Shown in pieces: positions 15,917 through 23,876 of a stretch of DNA of 35,611 nucleotides. Under the pieces are notes generated by a model. It searched no databases. It was not told the DNA's origin and worked only from the letters and a program-made list of their open reading frames with translations. Each line of letters starts with the position of its first letter. Within the stretch, counting starts at the first letter, position 1. This DNA comes from Halobacteriovorax sp. (lineage in GTDB: Bacteria; Bdellovibrionota; Bacteriovoracia; Bacteriovoracales; Bacteriovoracaceae). The position numbers were made by a program, and so were the translations under genes. The stretch lies in assembly GCA_002686115.1 (NCBI GenBank), contig NZAF01000179.1, forward strand, positions 1 through 35,611, read 5' to 3'.

Positions 15917-16945
15917 TTAAACAAGAGCATCTCCTTCTCCACCTCTAGAAATAAAGGCTTTCCCTTGAGATTCAAGCTCTTTACATTTTTGAACGATTTC
16001 AGCTTGTGCTTTTTCAACATCTGAAAGCTTTGTTGGCCCAAGAGCATCAAGGTCTTCGTTAAGAAGAGTTGCCGCTCTGTTTGACATATTTTTAAAGAGT
16101 TTAGCTTTAATTTCTTCTGGTGCTGTTTTAAGAGCAATAACAAGCTTCTGTTGATCAACTTCTTTAAGAAGTGCTTGGATACCACGATCATCAACATAGA
16201 CAAGATCTTCGAAAACAAACATAAGTTTTCTAATCTCTTCAGCAAGTTCTGGATCTTTTTCTTCAACTCTTCCCATGATATTTTTCTCAGAGTTTTTATC
16301 CATGAGGTTAAGCATATCAGCAATCGGCTCAACACCACCAAGCTGATTAGTATCAATTGACCCAAGTGTACTAAGCTCTGTTTTAAGAACATCATCAAGT
16401 TGTGCGATAAGCTCAGGAGATACAAAGTCAAGATTAGCAACCCTTAGAACAACTTCAGCCTGAAGTCCTTCTGGCAGACGTCTTAAGACATCCACTTTTC
16501 TCTCACTATTTAAGTGAGCGACAATTAATGCAATAGTTTGCGGGTGCTCGTTGATTAAAAAGTTTGCTAAGGTTCTTGTATCAACTAACTCTAGTGACTC
16601 AAGAGTGTTCGCAGTTCCAACATCAACAATTTGTCCAAGAAGTTGTTTTGCTCTATCTTCTCCAAGAGCATTCACGATAAAATCTCTACCTGAGTTTTCA
16701 GAGAAAAGTAGATCATTTTCTTCATTCAGTTGAGAATAGAATTCTTCCAGAACTCTTTTGATCATCCAAATTGGAGCTCTTTTAATATTTCCCATGGCAT
16801 TGATCATACGCTTGACATCATTATCTCTCATATAAGAGAAGATAAGTTGTGTCGTCTGAACACCAAGGGAACTTAATAGAAGTGCCGCCTTGTCCTGACC
16901 ATTTAACAACGAATATTCTACATCTGGATCTAGTGAATCTGCCAC
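15917..16945 (-). CDS. fliG: Flagellar motor switch protein FliG
   Basis: Rotor protein that couples MS ring, C ring and stator. All hallmark segments are present: the EHPQTIALIVAHL motif (EHPQ at 133-136), the middle armadillo domain, and the C-terminal torque domain (LMFVFEDLVYVDDRGIQALLKEV, then KNMSNRAATLLNEDLDALGP). Length 342 is normal. The start codon is GTG at 16945, with AGGAGA about 8 bases upstream; no ATG fits better. It follows fliF by 16 bp, a near-universal pairing. Confidence 0.96.
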   Translation of the reverse strand: MADSLDPDVEYSLLNGQDKAALLLSSLGVQTTQLIFSYMRDNDVKRMINAMGNIKRAPIWMIKRVLEEFYSQLNEENDLLFSENSGRDFIVNALGEDRAKQLLGQIVDVGTANTLESLELVDTRTLANFLINEHPQTIALIVAHLNSERKVDVLRRLPEGLQAEVVLRVANLDFVSPELIAQLDDVLKTELSTLGSIDTNQLGGVEPIADMLNLMDKNSEKNIMGRVEEKDPELAEEIRKLMFVFEDLVYVDDRGIQALLKEVDQQKLVIALKTAPEEIKAKLFKNMSNRAATLLNEDLDALGPTKLSDVEKAQAEIVQKCKELESQGKAFISRGGEGDALV

Positions 16946-16961
16946 GCTATTCTCCTAACTC

Positions 16962-18623
16962 TTAAGCGATCTGTTTATCTGATTCATTTGTGTGGATCAT
17001 CTCATGTAAGATCTGAGCTGCCTTACTTGGATTCCCCTCAACAAGTGATACAATCTTTTCTCTAAGCATATTACCCTCAATCTTTTCGGGATTGAGCTTC
17101 TCTTCAATTTGCGGAAGTGCATCCTCCAGTCCTGGTAACTTTTGATTTGCCTGAACTTTTTCAAGCTCTTCAAGAGTTTTAGGTAGGAAGTCTTCAACTG
17201 TTTCAACTGTGTTGTCAGTAACCCACTGTATGAATGGTCTCACAACGATAAAGAAAAATAGAGAGATCGCTAAACCAACAACTGTATACTTAATAAAGTT
17301 CTTAATAAGCTCTCTATTCTCTTTCTCTCTCATTAGTGCTTCTACTGATGAAAGATCTTCTTGGTGAAACTCCATGTTCTTAATTGTTATCTGGTCACCT
17401 CTTTTTTCAGAGATACCAAGTGCTGAAGCAACAACCGCCTGAAAGTTTGCGATATCAGCATCAGACCATGGCTCATACTTCATTGTTGTCACACCATCAG
17501 CTGTTATCGGCACTCTCTTTCCATCAACCATCACGGCTGCAGAAATCTTTGCAACTCTTCCTGTAGGATTTTTTGATTTCGTTACTTTTGTTGGAACATT
17601 ATAATTCCTAGTCGAAAGCTCTTTATCCACATCATTTCTAGTCTCAGGTATTCCTGGCTGAGGTGTTTCTCCTGGTAGATTAGCTCTTGCCCCAGGTATT
17701 CCCTGTGGAGAAGGTCTAGACCCCTGAAGAACTTGTTTATTCTTCACTTCAGAAAGTACTGCCTTTGATTCATCATCATATGAAGTTTGCGTTGAAACTG
17801 ACTCCGTAAAGTCCATATCAACTGAAACCTTAGCAATAACCTTTCCTGCACCTACAACTTTAGATAGTATTTCTTCAATTTGTGCTTCGTACTTTCTATT
17901 AAGCTTTGATTGCAAGGCCAACTTATTAGCAGTATTTGCAGTAACAGAATCCCCAATATTATCTGAGAGCTTCTTCCCTCTATGATCTAAAATAACGACA
18001 GCTTCAGGTCTCATACCTTCTACAGAACTTGCTACGAGTGAGCCGATACCTTTAATTTCCATCTCTGTTAGAGAGACTCCTCTTCCAAGCTCTAAAACAA
18101 CAGAAGCTGTTGGTGGTTTTTTCTCCGACACAAATGGTGAACTCTCTGGGATGTTTAAGTGAACCCTTGCTCTTTTAACACCTCTTAAGTGCTTAATCGT
18201 TTTAACAAGTTCACCTTCAAGAGCTCTTTGTTTATTTACCTTTTGAACAAAGCTTGTTGTCCCAAAAGACTGTTTATCAAAGACCTCATAACCAACAGTA
18301 CCTGAAAATGTAAAACCAGAAGTCATCATTTTAAGTCTTACAACTTCAACCATGTCTTCAGGTACACTAACAGACTTTTCATCTGAAGATGTTTGGACAG
18401 AGATTCCATTTTCTTTTAAGAAGATTTGAACCTTTCTCGAGTCTTCTTTGTTTAGATCGTTATAGAGAGCCTTATACCTAGTCTTTGATGCCCAAAGAAC
18501 AACGGCAAGGAGCCCTATTACAATGAATGCTCCGACTGAAATCAAACTGATCTTTTTACCAGAATCTAGACTCTGATAAAACTCAGTAAAATTTCGAATC
18601 ACCTTTTCTATTAAATCTTTCAA
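16962..18623 (-). CDS. fliF: Flagellar MS-ring protein FliF
   Basis: Forms the membrane MS ring on which the motor is built. There is an N-terminal membrane helix (about 27-46, LISVGAFIVIGLLAVVLWA) and a C-terminal one (about 440-462, TVVGLAISLFFFIVVRPF). Family segments include RYKALYNDLNKEDSRKVQIFL, FVQKVNKQRALEGELVKTI and HLNIPESSPFVSEKKPPTAS. The cytoplasmic C-terminal tail that binds FliG is present. Length 553 is typical. The start is a TTG at 18623, supported by AGGAG seven bases upstream; no ATG nearby fits. The fliE-fliF leader contains a GGA-loop hairpin described separately. Confidence 0.95.
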   Translation of the reverse strand: MKDLIEKVIRNFTEFYQSLDSGKKISLISVGAFIVIGLLAVVLWASKTRYKALYNDLNKEDSRKVQIFLKENGISVQTSSDEKSVSVPEDMVEVVRLKMMTSGFTFSGTVGYEVFDKQSFGTTSFVQKVNKQRALEGELVKTIKHLRGVKRARVHLNIPESSPFVSEKKPPTASVVLELGRGVSLTEMEIKGIGSLVASSVEGMRPEAVVILDHRGKKLSDNIGDSVTANTANKLALQSKLNRKYEAQIEEILSKVVGAGKVIAKVSVDMDFTESVSTQTSYDDESKAVLSEVKNKQVLQGSRPSPQGIPGARANLPGETPQPGIPETRNDVDKELSTRNYNVPTKVTKSKNPTGRVAKISAAVMVDGKRVPITADGVTTMKYEPWSDADIANFQAVVASALGISEKRGDQITIKNMEFHQEDLSSVEALMREKENRELIKNFIKYTVVGLAISLFFFIVVRPFIQWVTDNTVETVEDFLPKTLEELEKVQANQKLPGLEDALPQIEEKLNPEKIEGNMLREKIVSLVEGNPSKAAQILHEMIHTNESDKQIA

Positions 18624-18672
18624 GTGAATCCTCCTGACTCAACTCTCCTGTAGGAAACATCCTATTCCCTAC
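18624..18672 (-). promoter_or_regulatory. fliF leader with CsrA-site-like GGA motifs
   Basis: On the minus strand, GTAGGGAA and TTTCCTAC (18672-18650) form an 8-bp stem with one G-U pair, and the 7-base loop is TAGGATG. The loop fits the AGGAUGU half of the CsrA/RsmA consensus (RUACARGGAUGU). Downstream follow ACAGGAG and CAGGAGGAT, the latter being the fliF ribosome binding site. Several GGA motifs, one in a loop and one over the Shine-Dalgarno, is the usual plan of a CsrA-repressed leader. This is inference from pattern; no csrA gene lies in the window. Confidence 0.4.
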
Positions 18673-18691
18673 ATCCCCCAAAACTTATATG

Positions 18692-19051
18692 TTAAACCTG
18701 CATACGCATAACTTCACGATATGCCTCAATAACCTTCGTTCTTATTTGATTCATCGTCTTAAAGGCAATCTCTGCCTTTTCAACTGCAAGCATCGTCTCA
18801 TGAAGGTTTTTACTCTTTCCCGAGACAAGCTTTTGTACTGCCACATCAGCTTCTTTTTGTAGACTATTAACGTCCATAATCTGAGTGGCAAGTAACTCAC
18901 TAAAACTTTTATTCTTCTCTGTAGGCGAAAGTTTCGTCCCTTCGAAGTCTTTAAAGTCAATGGCACCTTCTAGGTCAGCACTAGAAGCCCATTTCTTCAT
19001 ATCATGCTGATTAAAAATGTCATTCATCATCTGTAAGTTGCTTATAGCCAT
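18692..19051 (-). CDS. fliE: Flagellar hook-basal body protein FliE
   Basis: FliE connects the MS ring to the proximal rod. The conserved C-terminal half is clear: SFSELLATQIMDVNSLQKEADVAVQKLVSGKSKNLHETMLAVEKAEIAFKTMNQIRTKVIEAYREVMRMQV, of which VQKL, LHETML, KAEIAF and VIEAYREVMRMQ are the family signature. Length 119 is normal. The ATG at 19051 has GAGGAGT just upstream. It follows flgC after a 77-bp gap packed with hairpins and precedes fliF. Confidence 0.95.
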   Translation of the reverse strand: MAISNLQMMNDIFNQHDMKKWASSADLEGAIDFKDFEGTKLSPTEKNKSFSELLATQIMDVNSLQKEADVAVQKLVSGKSKNLHETMLAVEKAEIAFKTMNQIRTKVIEAYREVMRMQV

Positions 19052-19072
19052 GCTTACTCCTCATTCAAAACT

Positions 19073-19132
19073 TAAGGCTTCGCCTTATATCAGTCGCTAT
19101 CGCGGCTGATGCCTAGAATCTCACGATTCTAG
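19073..19132 (-). repeat. Three tandem hairpins between flgC and fliE
   Basis: Three back-to-back inverted repeats fill the gap: TAAGGC-TTC-GCCTTA (19073-19087); ATCAGTCGC-TATC-GCGGCTGAT (19089-19110, 9 bp with one T-G pair); and CTAGAATC-TCAC-GATTCTAG (19113-19132, 8 bp, perfect), the last containing the flgC stop codon. None is followed by a T run on the minus strand. Such arrays can protect 3' ends, set a processing point or attenuate transcription, changing the ratio of flgBC to fliEFG products. Confidence 0.6.
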
Positions 19133-19569
19133 TTATTTCCAATTTCCAGCGCTTTCATGGCCATGCCTTTTGTTGTATTCATGACATTGATATTGGCCTC
19201 ATAAGCTCGAGATGCTGAGATCATATTTGCCATCTCTTCCATCACATTAATATTTGGATATGCTACATACCCTTGCTCGTTTGCTTCAGGGTGATTTGGT
19301 TCATACTTTAAAATCGGTGGATTATCAGTAGAGATTACTTCCGTTGCATGAACTTGCTCAGCCTGAGCGTCTAATTCACCTTCAAGAATTTCAGAGAAAC
19401 TCTCTCTTGCTGGCTCACTTCCAAAGACAACTTCTTTCTTCCTATAAGGACCACCTTCAGCAGTTCTAGTGGTCTGAGCATTCGCAATATTAGATGAAAT
19501 AGCTGCCATTCTCTTCTTTTGAGCAGCGATTCCAGATGAACTAATTTTTAAGGTCGTCAAAAGGTCCAT
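19129..19569 (-). CDS. flgC: Flagellar basal-body rod protein FlgC
   Basis: Proximal rod subunit. The N-terminus LLTTLKISSSGIAAQKKRMAAISSNIANAQTTRTAEGGPYRKKEVVF and the C-terminal NVMEEMANMISASRAYEANINVMNTTKGMAMKAL (given here only as the family cores SSNIANA, GPYRKK, VNVMEE-like and SRAYEANI) match FlgC throughout. Length 146 is normal. The ATG at 19569 is preceded by a run of seven G's, an odd but workable ribosome binding site. It follows flgB by 11 bp. Confidence 0.95.
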   Translation of the reverse strand: MDLLTTLKISSSGIAAQKKRMAAISSNIANAQTTRTAEGGPYRKKEVVFGSEPARESFSEILEGELDAQAEQVHATEVISTDNPPILKYEPNHPEANEQGYVAYPNINVMEEMANMISASRAYEANINVMNTTKGMAMKALEIGNN

Positions 19570-19580
19570 TCAGTCCCCCC

Positions 19581-19988
19581 CTATTTTTCACTTTGTATTG
19601 TGTACTTAAGAAGCCCTAGCTTCTTATTTAAAAGCTTTACAGACGCATCATATAAAACTTTATTATCGACCATTCTGGCCATTTCAGCGTCGCGATCAAC
19701 AGTGTTTCCATCATCGCTCACGACGCCGTTTGGATCTTCATAGATTTCTGGTTTGAGGTTATCAAAGCCACCACTTCCCACATCATAATGACGCTCATCG
19801 GAGGCAAGCATCTCCAGGTTCCCATCCACATCTAATGCTCTCTGGAGTGCCGCTTCAAAATCTAATCTCTTAGCTTTGAAGTTAGGCGTATCAGCATTAC
19901 TGATATTCGACGTGATCAGTTGTTGCCTCATCTCTCTCATTTTAAGAGATGCTGCAAGTGCCTTCATTGTTTTATCCTCAATTCTCAT
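19581..19988 (-). CDS. flgB: Flagellar basal-body rod protein FlgB
   Basis: First proximal rod subunit. It has the rod-family N-terminus (SLKMREMRQQLITSNISNADTPNFKAKRLDFEAAL, core SNISNADTPNFKA) and the FlgB-type C-terminus (MARMVDNKVLYDASVKLLNKKLGLLKYTI). Length 135 is normal. The ATG at 19988 has an AGAGG nearby. It lies 24 bp after the AAA+/Fis regulator and 11 bp before flgC, so it is probably co-transcribed with both. Confidence 0.94.
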   Translation of the reverse strand: MRIEDKTMKALAASLKMREMRQQLITSNISNADTPNFKAKRLDFEAALQRALDVDGNLEMLASDERHYDVGSGGFDNLKPEIYEDPNGVVSDDGNTVDRDAEMARMVDNKVLYDASVKLLNKKLGLLKYTIQSEK

Positions 19989-20012
19989 AAAACCTCTGTG
20001 CTCCCTTAAGAG

Positions 20013-20942
20013 TTATCTTAAGTTTACGAAGTATGAGTTACCTTCATTTCTGTATTCATTGATCTTATTTCTAAGTGTTCTAATTGATACACCTAAGATC
20101 TTCGCTGCCTGTGTTCTATTTTCTGAAGTATGAACAAGTGCTTTCTTAATAAGAAGTCTTTCAGCTTCCTTAAGTGACATAAGTCTGATTCCTTCACTAT
20201 CATCATCAGAGATAATATTAACGGCTTTCTTCTCACCAATTTCAAGAAGCTCTTCAGTAATCACTTCACCTTCAATATTTTGAAGAGTACTTTCGATGAT
20301 TGCTTTAAGTTCTTTTACATTGTGGGTCCAGTAATGACCTACAATCTTCTTCATTGCTTCTTCACTTACTGTGATATTTGCACTTTCAGTGATTTCAGAA
20401 ATAATATTTTTTGCGATTAACTCAATATCACCAACTCTCTCTCTAAGTGGAGTAAGAGTAATTGAGTTACTTGATATTAATGTATAAAGACCTCTGTAGA
20501 ATCTTCCAGCACCAACAAGCTTTGAAAGATTTTTTGTTGTTGTAGCAACAAGTCTTACATCAATTTCATAATCTTCTAATTCACCAAGAATTTTATGTAA
20601 TTTCTTTTGAAAAACGTCTTCTAGACCATCGACGTTAACAAGAACAATTGTTCCTCCGTTACCATTCTCTAGAACACCTTTAACAAATCTTCCTGTTTCT
20701 GGGTCTCTGTATCCTAAGATTTGATTTTCAACGTCAACAGTTTCTTTAGAACAATCAACCATATAAATAGGCTTATTTCCTCTTGTAGAGTTAGCGTGAA
20801 TGTACTCTGCTAATGTTTTCTTTCCGATCCCAGCTTCACCTACTACTAAAACTGGTGTTTTTGTGACGGCTACGTTCTTTGCAACCTTTAGAGACTTTAC
20901 GATTTTAGGATCTTGTCCAAAGTACTCTGCTGATGTGTTCAT
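20013..20942 (-). CDS. Sigma-54-activator-like AAA+/Fis regulator lacking GAFTGA
   Basis: A 309-residue protein with the fold of an NtrC-type activator without receiver domain: Walker A-like GEAGIGKKT (35-43), sensor and arginine-finger region, LTPLRERVGDI, and a Fis-type helix-turn-helix at the end (NRTQAAKILGVSIRTLRNKI, about 275-294). Several essential parts are changed. Where activators have [10 protein letters not shown] it reads GYRDPETGRF (77-86); Walker B is IVLVNVDG with the Asp-Glu replaced by Val-Asn; and FREDLYYRL is replaced by FYRGLYTLI. It therefore should not remodel sigma-54 holoenzyme in the usual way, and may be a DNA-binding regulator or partner of a complete activator. 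The ATG at 20942 follows AGGAGGT closely; an in-frame ATG at 20960 is the alternative. It sits directly before flgB. Confidence 0.8.
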   Translation of the reverse strand: MNTSAEYFGQDPKIVKSLKVAKNVAVTKTPVLVVGEAGIGKKTLAEYIHANSTRGNKPIYMVDCSKETVDVENQILGYRDPETGRFVKGVLENGNGGTIVLVNVDGLEDVFQKKLHKILGELEDYEIDVRLVATTTKNLSKLVGAGRFYRGLYTLISSNSITLTPLRERVGDIELIAKNIISEITESANITVSEEAMKKIVGHYWTHNVKELKAIIESTLQNIEGEVITEELLEIGEKKAVNIISDDDSEGIRLMSLKEAERLLIKKALVHTSENRTQAAKILGVSIRTLRNKINEYRNEGNSYFVNLR

Positions 20943-20987
20943 TTGACCTCCTGTCGTCATTTTTTAACTCTCATTCCATGAGCTAAT

Positions 20988-23630
20988 TTAAATTGATCTA
21001 TTCCTTAAGTTTAATAATGTTAACTCTGACTTTGCCATTTCTTTTATGTATGGCTCTGTGTCTTTATCATTTACAAGCTCATTTAAGAATTTCTTTCCTT
21101 CGTCATCCTTATTAACCTTGATTAAATGTCTTCCATATAGATACTTCACTCTATTGCGATACTCTGAATTTTCATATTCTTTTAAAAAAGTCTTTGCTTC
21201 TGTCTCTGCCTTTGGACTTAAACTAGAAAATAATATTTCAGATCTCAGGTATCCAACTCTTTCTTTTAAGTTTTGAAGAGCTTGTGCATTATCACCAATC
21301 TTTTGAACATCTTTAAGAAGAGCTTGGCTGACTTCTAAAAACTTATCTTTCTTGATTAGCTTATAAATACTCTCCAAATAATTCCCTACAGATAAAATTA
21401 GGTCATTACCGTCAATAGAATTAAAATTTGAACTCTTTGCAAAGAATGTCTCAAAGCTAGACTCAGCATCTTTATATTTTTTCATCTCAAAGCTTGCTAG
21501 AGCTTGATAAAAAATAGCTTTTGCAGATGATGACTTTCTTGATTTCATCTGAGAGATAAGTCTAGATACTGTATCCCAATTCTTTAGCTTGATGTTTCTG
21601 ATGAGCTTTAACTCTGACAAGATGGCATTGCGACCGTCAATTTCTTGTCTCTTAAGCCAAATTGGGTATGATCTCACTTTTACATTATCAGCACTCGCTA
21701 GATTAGAATAAATTCTTTCAAATCCATCCCAAAGTCCTAAGTTAAGATAAGACTTAGCAATGATAAACTGAATACTTGGATCCATAGCAACTTTAGAGAA
21801 ATAAATCTCTTTATAAATTTCCCACGCTCTAATGGCCCTAGAAAACTTGTTTTGGTTATAATTCTTTTGAATAATTCCAAAAACAATCTCTGCTCCGTCA
21901 CCATGAAATACTTTTTTAATCTCAGCCTTCATTGATGTTAAAGGGAGTGCCGTTAGAAAACTTAAAGCCTTATTATATTCTTTATCAACGATAAATGTTC
22001 TAAGTCTCACAAGCCATAATAGTTCTTGAAGATCATCATTTAATTTAGTTTTATCATCAGCCTCAATAAAGACACGTGTCTCAATGTCTTCTTTCGTTGG
22101 CTCTTTTTTTCTAATCGTTCTAAGTGCAACATATCTGAGCTTTGCTTCAAAGCTAGCGTCTTTATCCTGTGAACGATTAATTGCGTTCTTATATAGAGCG
22201 AGAGTTTCACTAAAGTTTTTACCGAGAATCTCGTATGCATGAGCGATACGAACACGAGCTTTCGAAGAGCCTGAATGATAGGAATGCTTATCTAGAAGTT
22301 CATCATAAATCTTAATTGCCTTATCATAATCAGAGTTTCTAAAATATGCTTCCCCTACATTGAAGTAGATTGAAGGAAGTAAAACTCCAGTATTCTTTGC
22401 AACAAATTTCTCGTAATTTGAAATCGCTTGATCTTCTTTATTATTATTTAATAGTGAATAAAGTTCATAAGCTAGAATCTTTTGCTTTGAGATAATCTTA
22501 TTTATCGTTTTCTCTCTCGCAAGCTCTTCAATTTGTTCTGTCTGGTTTAATTTCGCTAAACAATGAAACATTAACTCTGAAGCATGCTCAAGTTCTTCAT
22601 AGTCAAAGTTTTCTTTTGCATCAGCAAAGAATCTCTTCGCATACTTTAAGGTTTGTATATAATCATCCTTTGCAAGAAAGAATTGAATCATATACTTTGA
22701 AAGACCTTTTCTAAGTTCATAATCTTTTGTTCTATCAACGATATTAGAAAACATTGAGATTGAAGTTTGAATAGGCTTTAAGTCACCCTTGTCTCTACTT
22801 TCTCTTAATAAAGCATTGGCCTTCAGATACTCGTTAAATGAATAGTTTTCATCTTCACCGTATTTTTTCTCGTATAGCTTTATCGACTTATACATTAGTC
22901 CATACTTTCTCTTCTTATAGAAGTTTACTGAAAGCTGCATATGAGCTTCTTTATCACTCTCTTCAAAATTTCTATCTTTTATTGGGTAGAAATATTCAGG
23001 AGTTTTCCTTGAAAGATCAATAAAATCTTTAAGGTCTGGAATCAATGCTTCGTAATTATAAATAAATGGTGCTCCATAACGATAGTCTCGATATGGTAGT
23101 TCTTTATTAACAACTATTTTTACCTTTGATGGCTTAAGCCTTACTACTCTTTTCTTTTGAACTTTTGCAATTTTCTTTGCAGGGCTTTGTTTAACAACCT
23201 TAGGCGCTGGAGCTTTAACAGCTGCAGACTTTTGAGAAACCTCATTTTCATCTTTCCACAAGTCTACAAAGTATGCTTTTTCTCTTTCTTTATAGAAAGT
23301 AAAAATTTCGATGTCTTCATTTAAAGTAATCGTAAAACCAAATACATTGTTACCTTCTGAAGGAAGATTCTTTTCAATGCTTTTAATTTTAGAGTTCTTT
23401 AAATTCATTAAATCTTTTTTGAGGTTTTGGTATAGGTCATTATTAAGAGTCTTAACGTATATCTTGTTGTTGATCTTATTAACTTTTAAAAGTTCTTTTG
23501 AAGAATAAAATTTCATTCGGAAGTAATCACCTGCTTCTTCTTTTAAGAAAACCTTTTCAGCAAGAGCCGAAGCACTAATGATAAATGCTATAAAAGTGAT
23601 TAATGTGAAATTAACTGATCTTTTTTTCAT
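20988..23630 (-). CDS. Large exported TPR protein heading the flagellar cluster
   Basis: An 880-residue protein with a signal peptide (residues 1-24, ending ASALA). The first 110 mature residues alternate in a beta pattern (YFRMKFYSSKELLKVN, VFGFTITLNEDIEIFTFYK, AYFVDLW) reminiscent of an AMIN-type domain, followed by a basic Lys/Ala/Pro linker (APAPKVVKQSPAKKIAKVQ). The rest is helical tetratricopeptide-like repeats, for example LPSIYFNVGEAYFRNSDYDKAIKIYDELLDKH and AKAIFYQALASFEMKKYKDAESSFETFF. The linker may span peptidoglycan. Large exported TPR proteins are common in motile Bdellovibrionota, but I do not recognise this one. It is the first gene of the minus-strand cluster, 45 bp before the AAA+/Fis regulator, and may serve a scaffold role in motor or envelope assembly. 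Confidence 0.7.
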   Translation of the reverse strand: MKKRSVNFTLITFIAFIISASALAEKVFLKEEAGDYFRMKFYSSKELLKVNKINNKIYVKTLNNDLYQNLKKDLMNLKNSKIKSIEKNLPSEGNNVFGFTITLNEDIEIFTFYKEREKAYFVDLWKDENEVSQKSAAVKAPAPKVVKQSPAKKIAKVQKKRVVRLKPSKVKIVVNKELPYRDYRYGAPFIYNYEALIPDLKDFIDLSRKTPEYFYPIKDRNFEESDKEAHMQLSVNFYKKRKYGLMYKSIKLYEKKYGEDENYSFNEYLKANALLRESRDKGDLKPIQTSISMFSNIVDRTKDYELRKGLSKYMIQFFLAKDDYIQTLKYAKRFFADAKENFDYEELEHASELMFHCLAKLNQTEQIEELAREKTINKIISKQKILAYELYSLLNNNKEDQAISNYEKFVAKNTGVLLPSIYFNVGEAYFRNSDYDKAIKIYDELLDKHSYHSGSSKARVRIAHAYEILGKNFSETLALYKNAINRSQDKDASFEAKLRYVALRTIRKKEPTKEDIETRVFIEADDKTKLNDDLQELLWLVRLRTFIVDKEYNKALSFLTALPLTSMKAEIKKVFHGDGAEIVFGIIQKNYNQNKFSRAIRAWEIYKEIYFSKVAMDPSIQFIIAKSYLNLGLWDGFERIYSNLASADNVKVRSYPIWLKRQEIDGRNAILSELKLIRNIKLKNWDTVSRLISQMKSRKSSSAKAIFYQALASFEMKKYKDAESSFETFFAKSSNFNSIDGNDLILSVGNYLESIYKLIKKDKFLEVSQALLKDVQKIGDNAQALQNLKERVGYLRSEILFSSLSPKAETEAKTFLKEYENSEYRNRVKYLYGRHLIKVNKDDEGKKFLNELVNDKDTEPYIKEMAKSELTLLNLRNRSI

Positions 23631-23637
23631 TTAGGTA

Positions 23638-23704
23638 GAAACTTCCTGTTTCAAATTGTTACTGTCAAAAAACTGTTAGTTCATTCCTCCTGAATTTAAC
23701 TAAC
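23638..23704 (-). promoter_or_regulatory. Leader hairpins with SD-like loops upstream of the TPR gene
   Basis: On the minus strand the leader holds GTTAGTT and AACTAAC arms (23704-23675) around a 16-base loop containing AGGAGGA, and then GAAAC-AGGAA-GTTTC (23652-23638), whose loop is the likely ribosome binding site, 12 bases before the ATG. The AGGAGG is followed at once by ATG-AAC-TAA, so it cannot drive the TPR gene. A GGA in each of two loops, one on the Shine-Dalgarno, resembles a CsrA-bound leader. A TAGAAT -10-like sequence lies just upstream at 23711-23716. Confidence 0.35.
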
Positions 23705-23809
23705 ATAGTTATTCTACCGTTTTTTGAAAAATTTAAAAGGAAAATTTTTCTCATAGGAGATTTTTTCCATGTCAATCTTCTAACAGCTATAAATTGTGAG
23801 AAACCCGAG

Positions 23810-23824
23810 TGTCCTACTAGGACA
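23810..23824. repeat. 15-bp perfect palindrome TGTCCTACTAGGACA
   Basis: Seven-base arms TGTCCTA and TAGGACA around a single C. It lies in the 245-bp gap between the divergent TPR gene and the small membrane protein, about 180 bp upstream of the first and 53 bp upstream of the second. As RNA the loop would be too tight for all seven pairs, so a dimeric DNA-binding protein site is the better guess. Confidence 0.45.
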
Positions 23825-23876
23825 GGTGGTTACCTTTTGACCCTGAATCGAATAAAATATCTTTATATAGAGGTTC

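Noticed and set aside
23800-23835. Resemblance to a c-di-GMP (GEMM) riboswitch because of GGTTACC
   Set aside because: The conserved GCAAACC and GACGCAAAGCC elements of that riboswitch are missing; only a short common string is shared.
23826-23842. Possible sigma-54 promoter (TGG...TTGAC) before the small membrane protein
   Set aside because: GG and the downstream element are not followed by GC at the required 10-base spacing, and CAC is not present.
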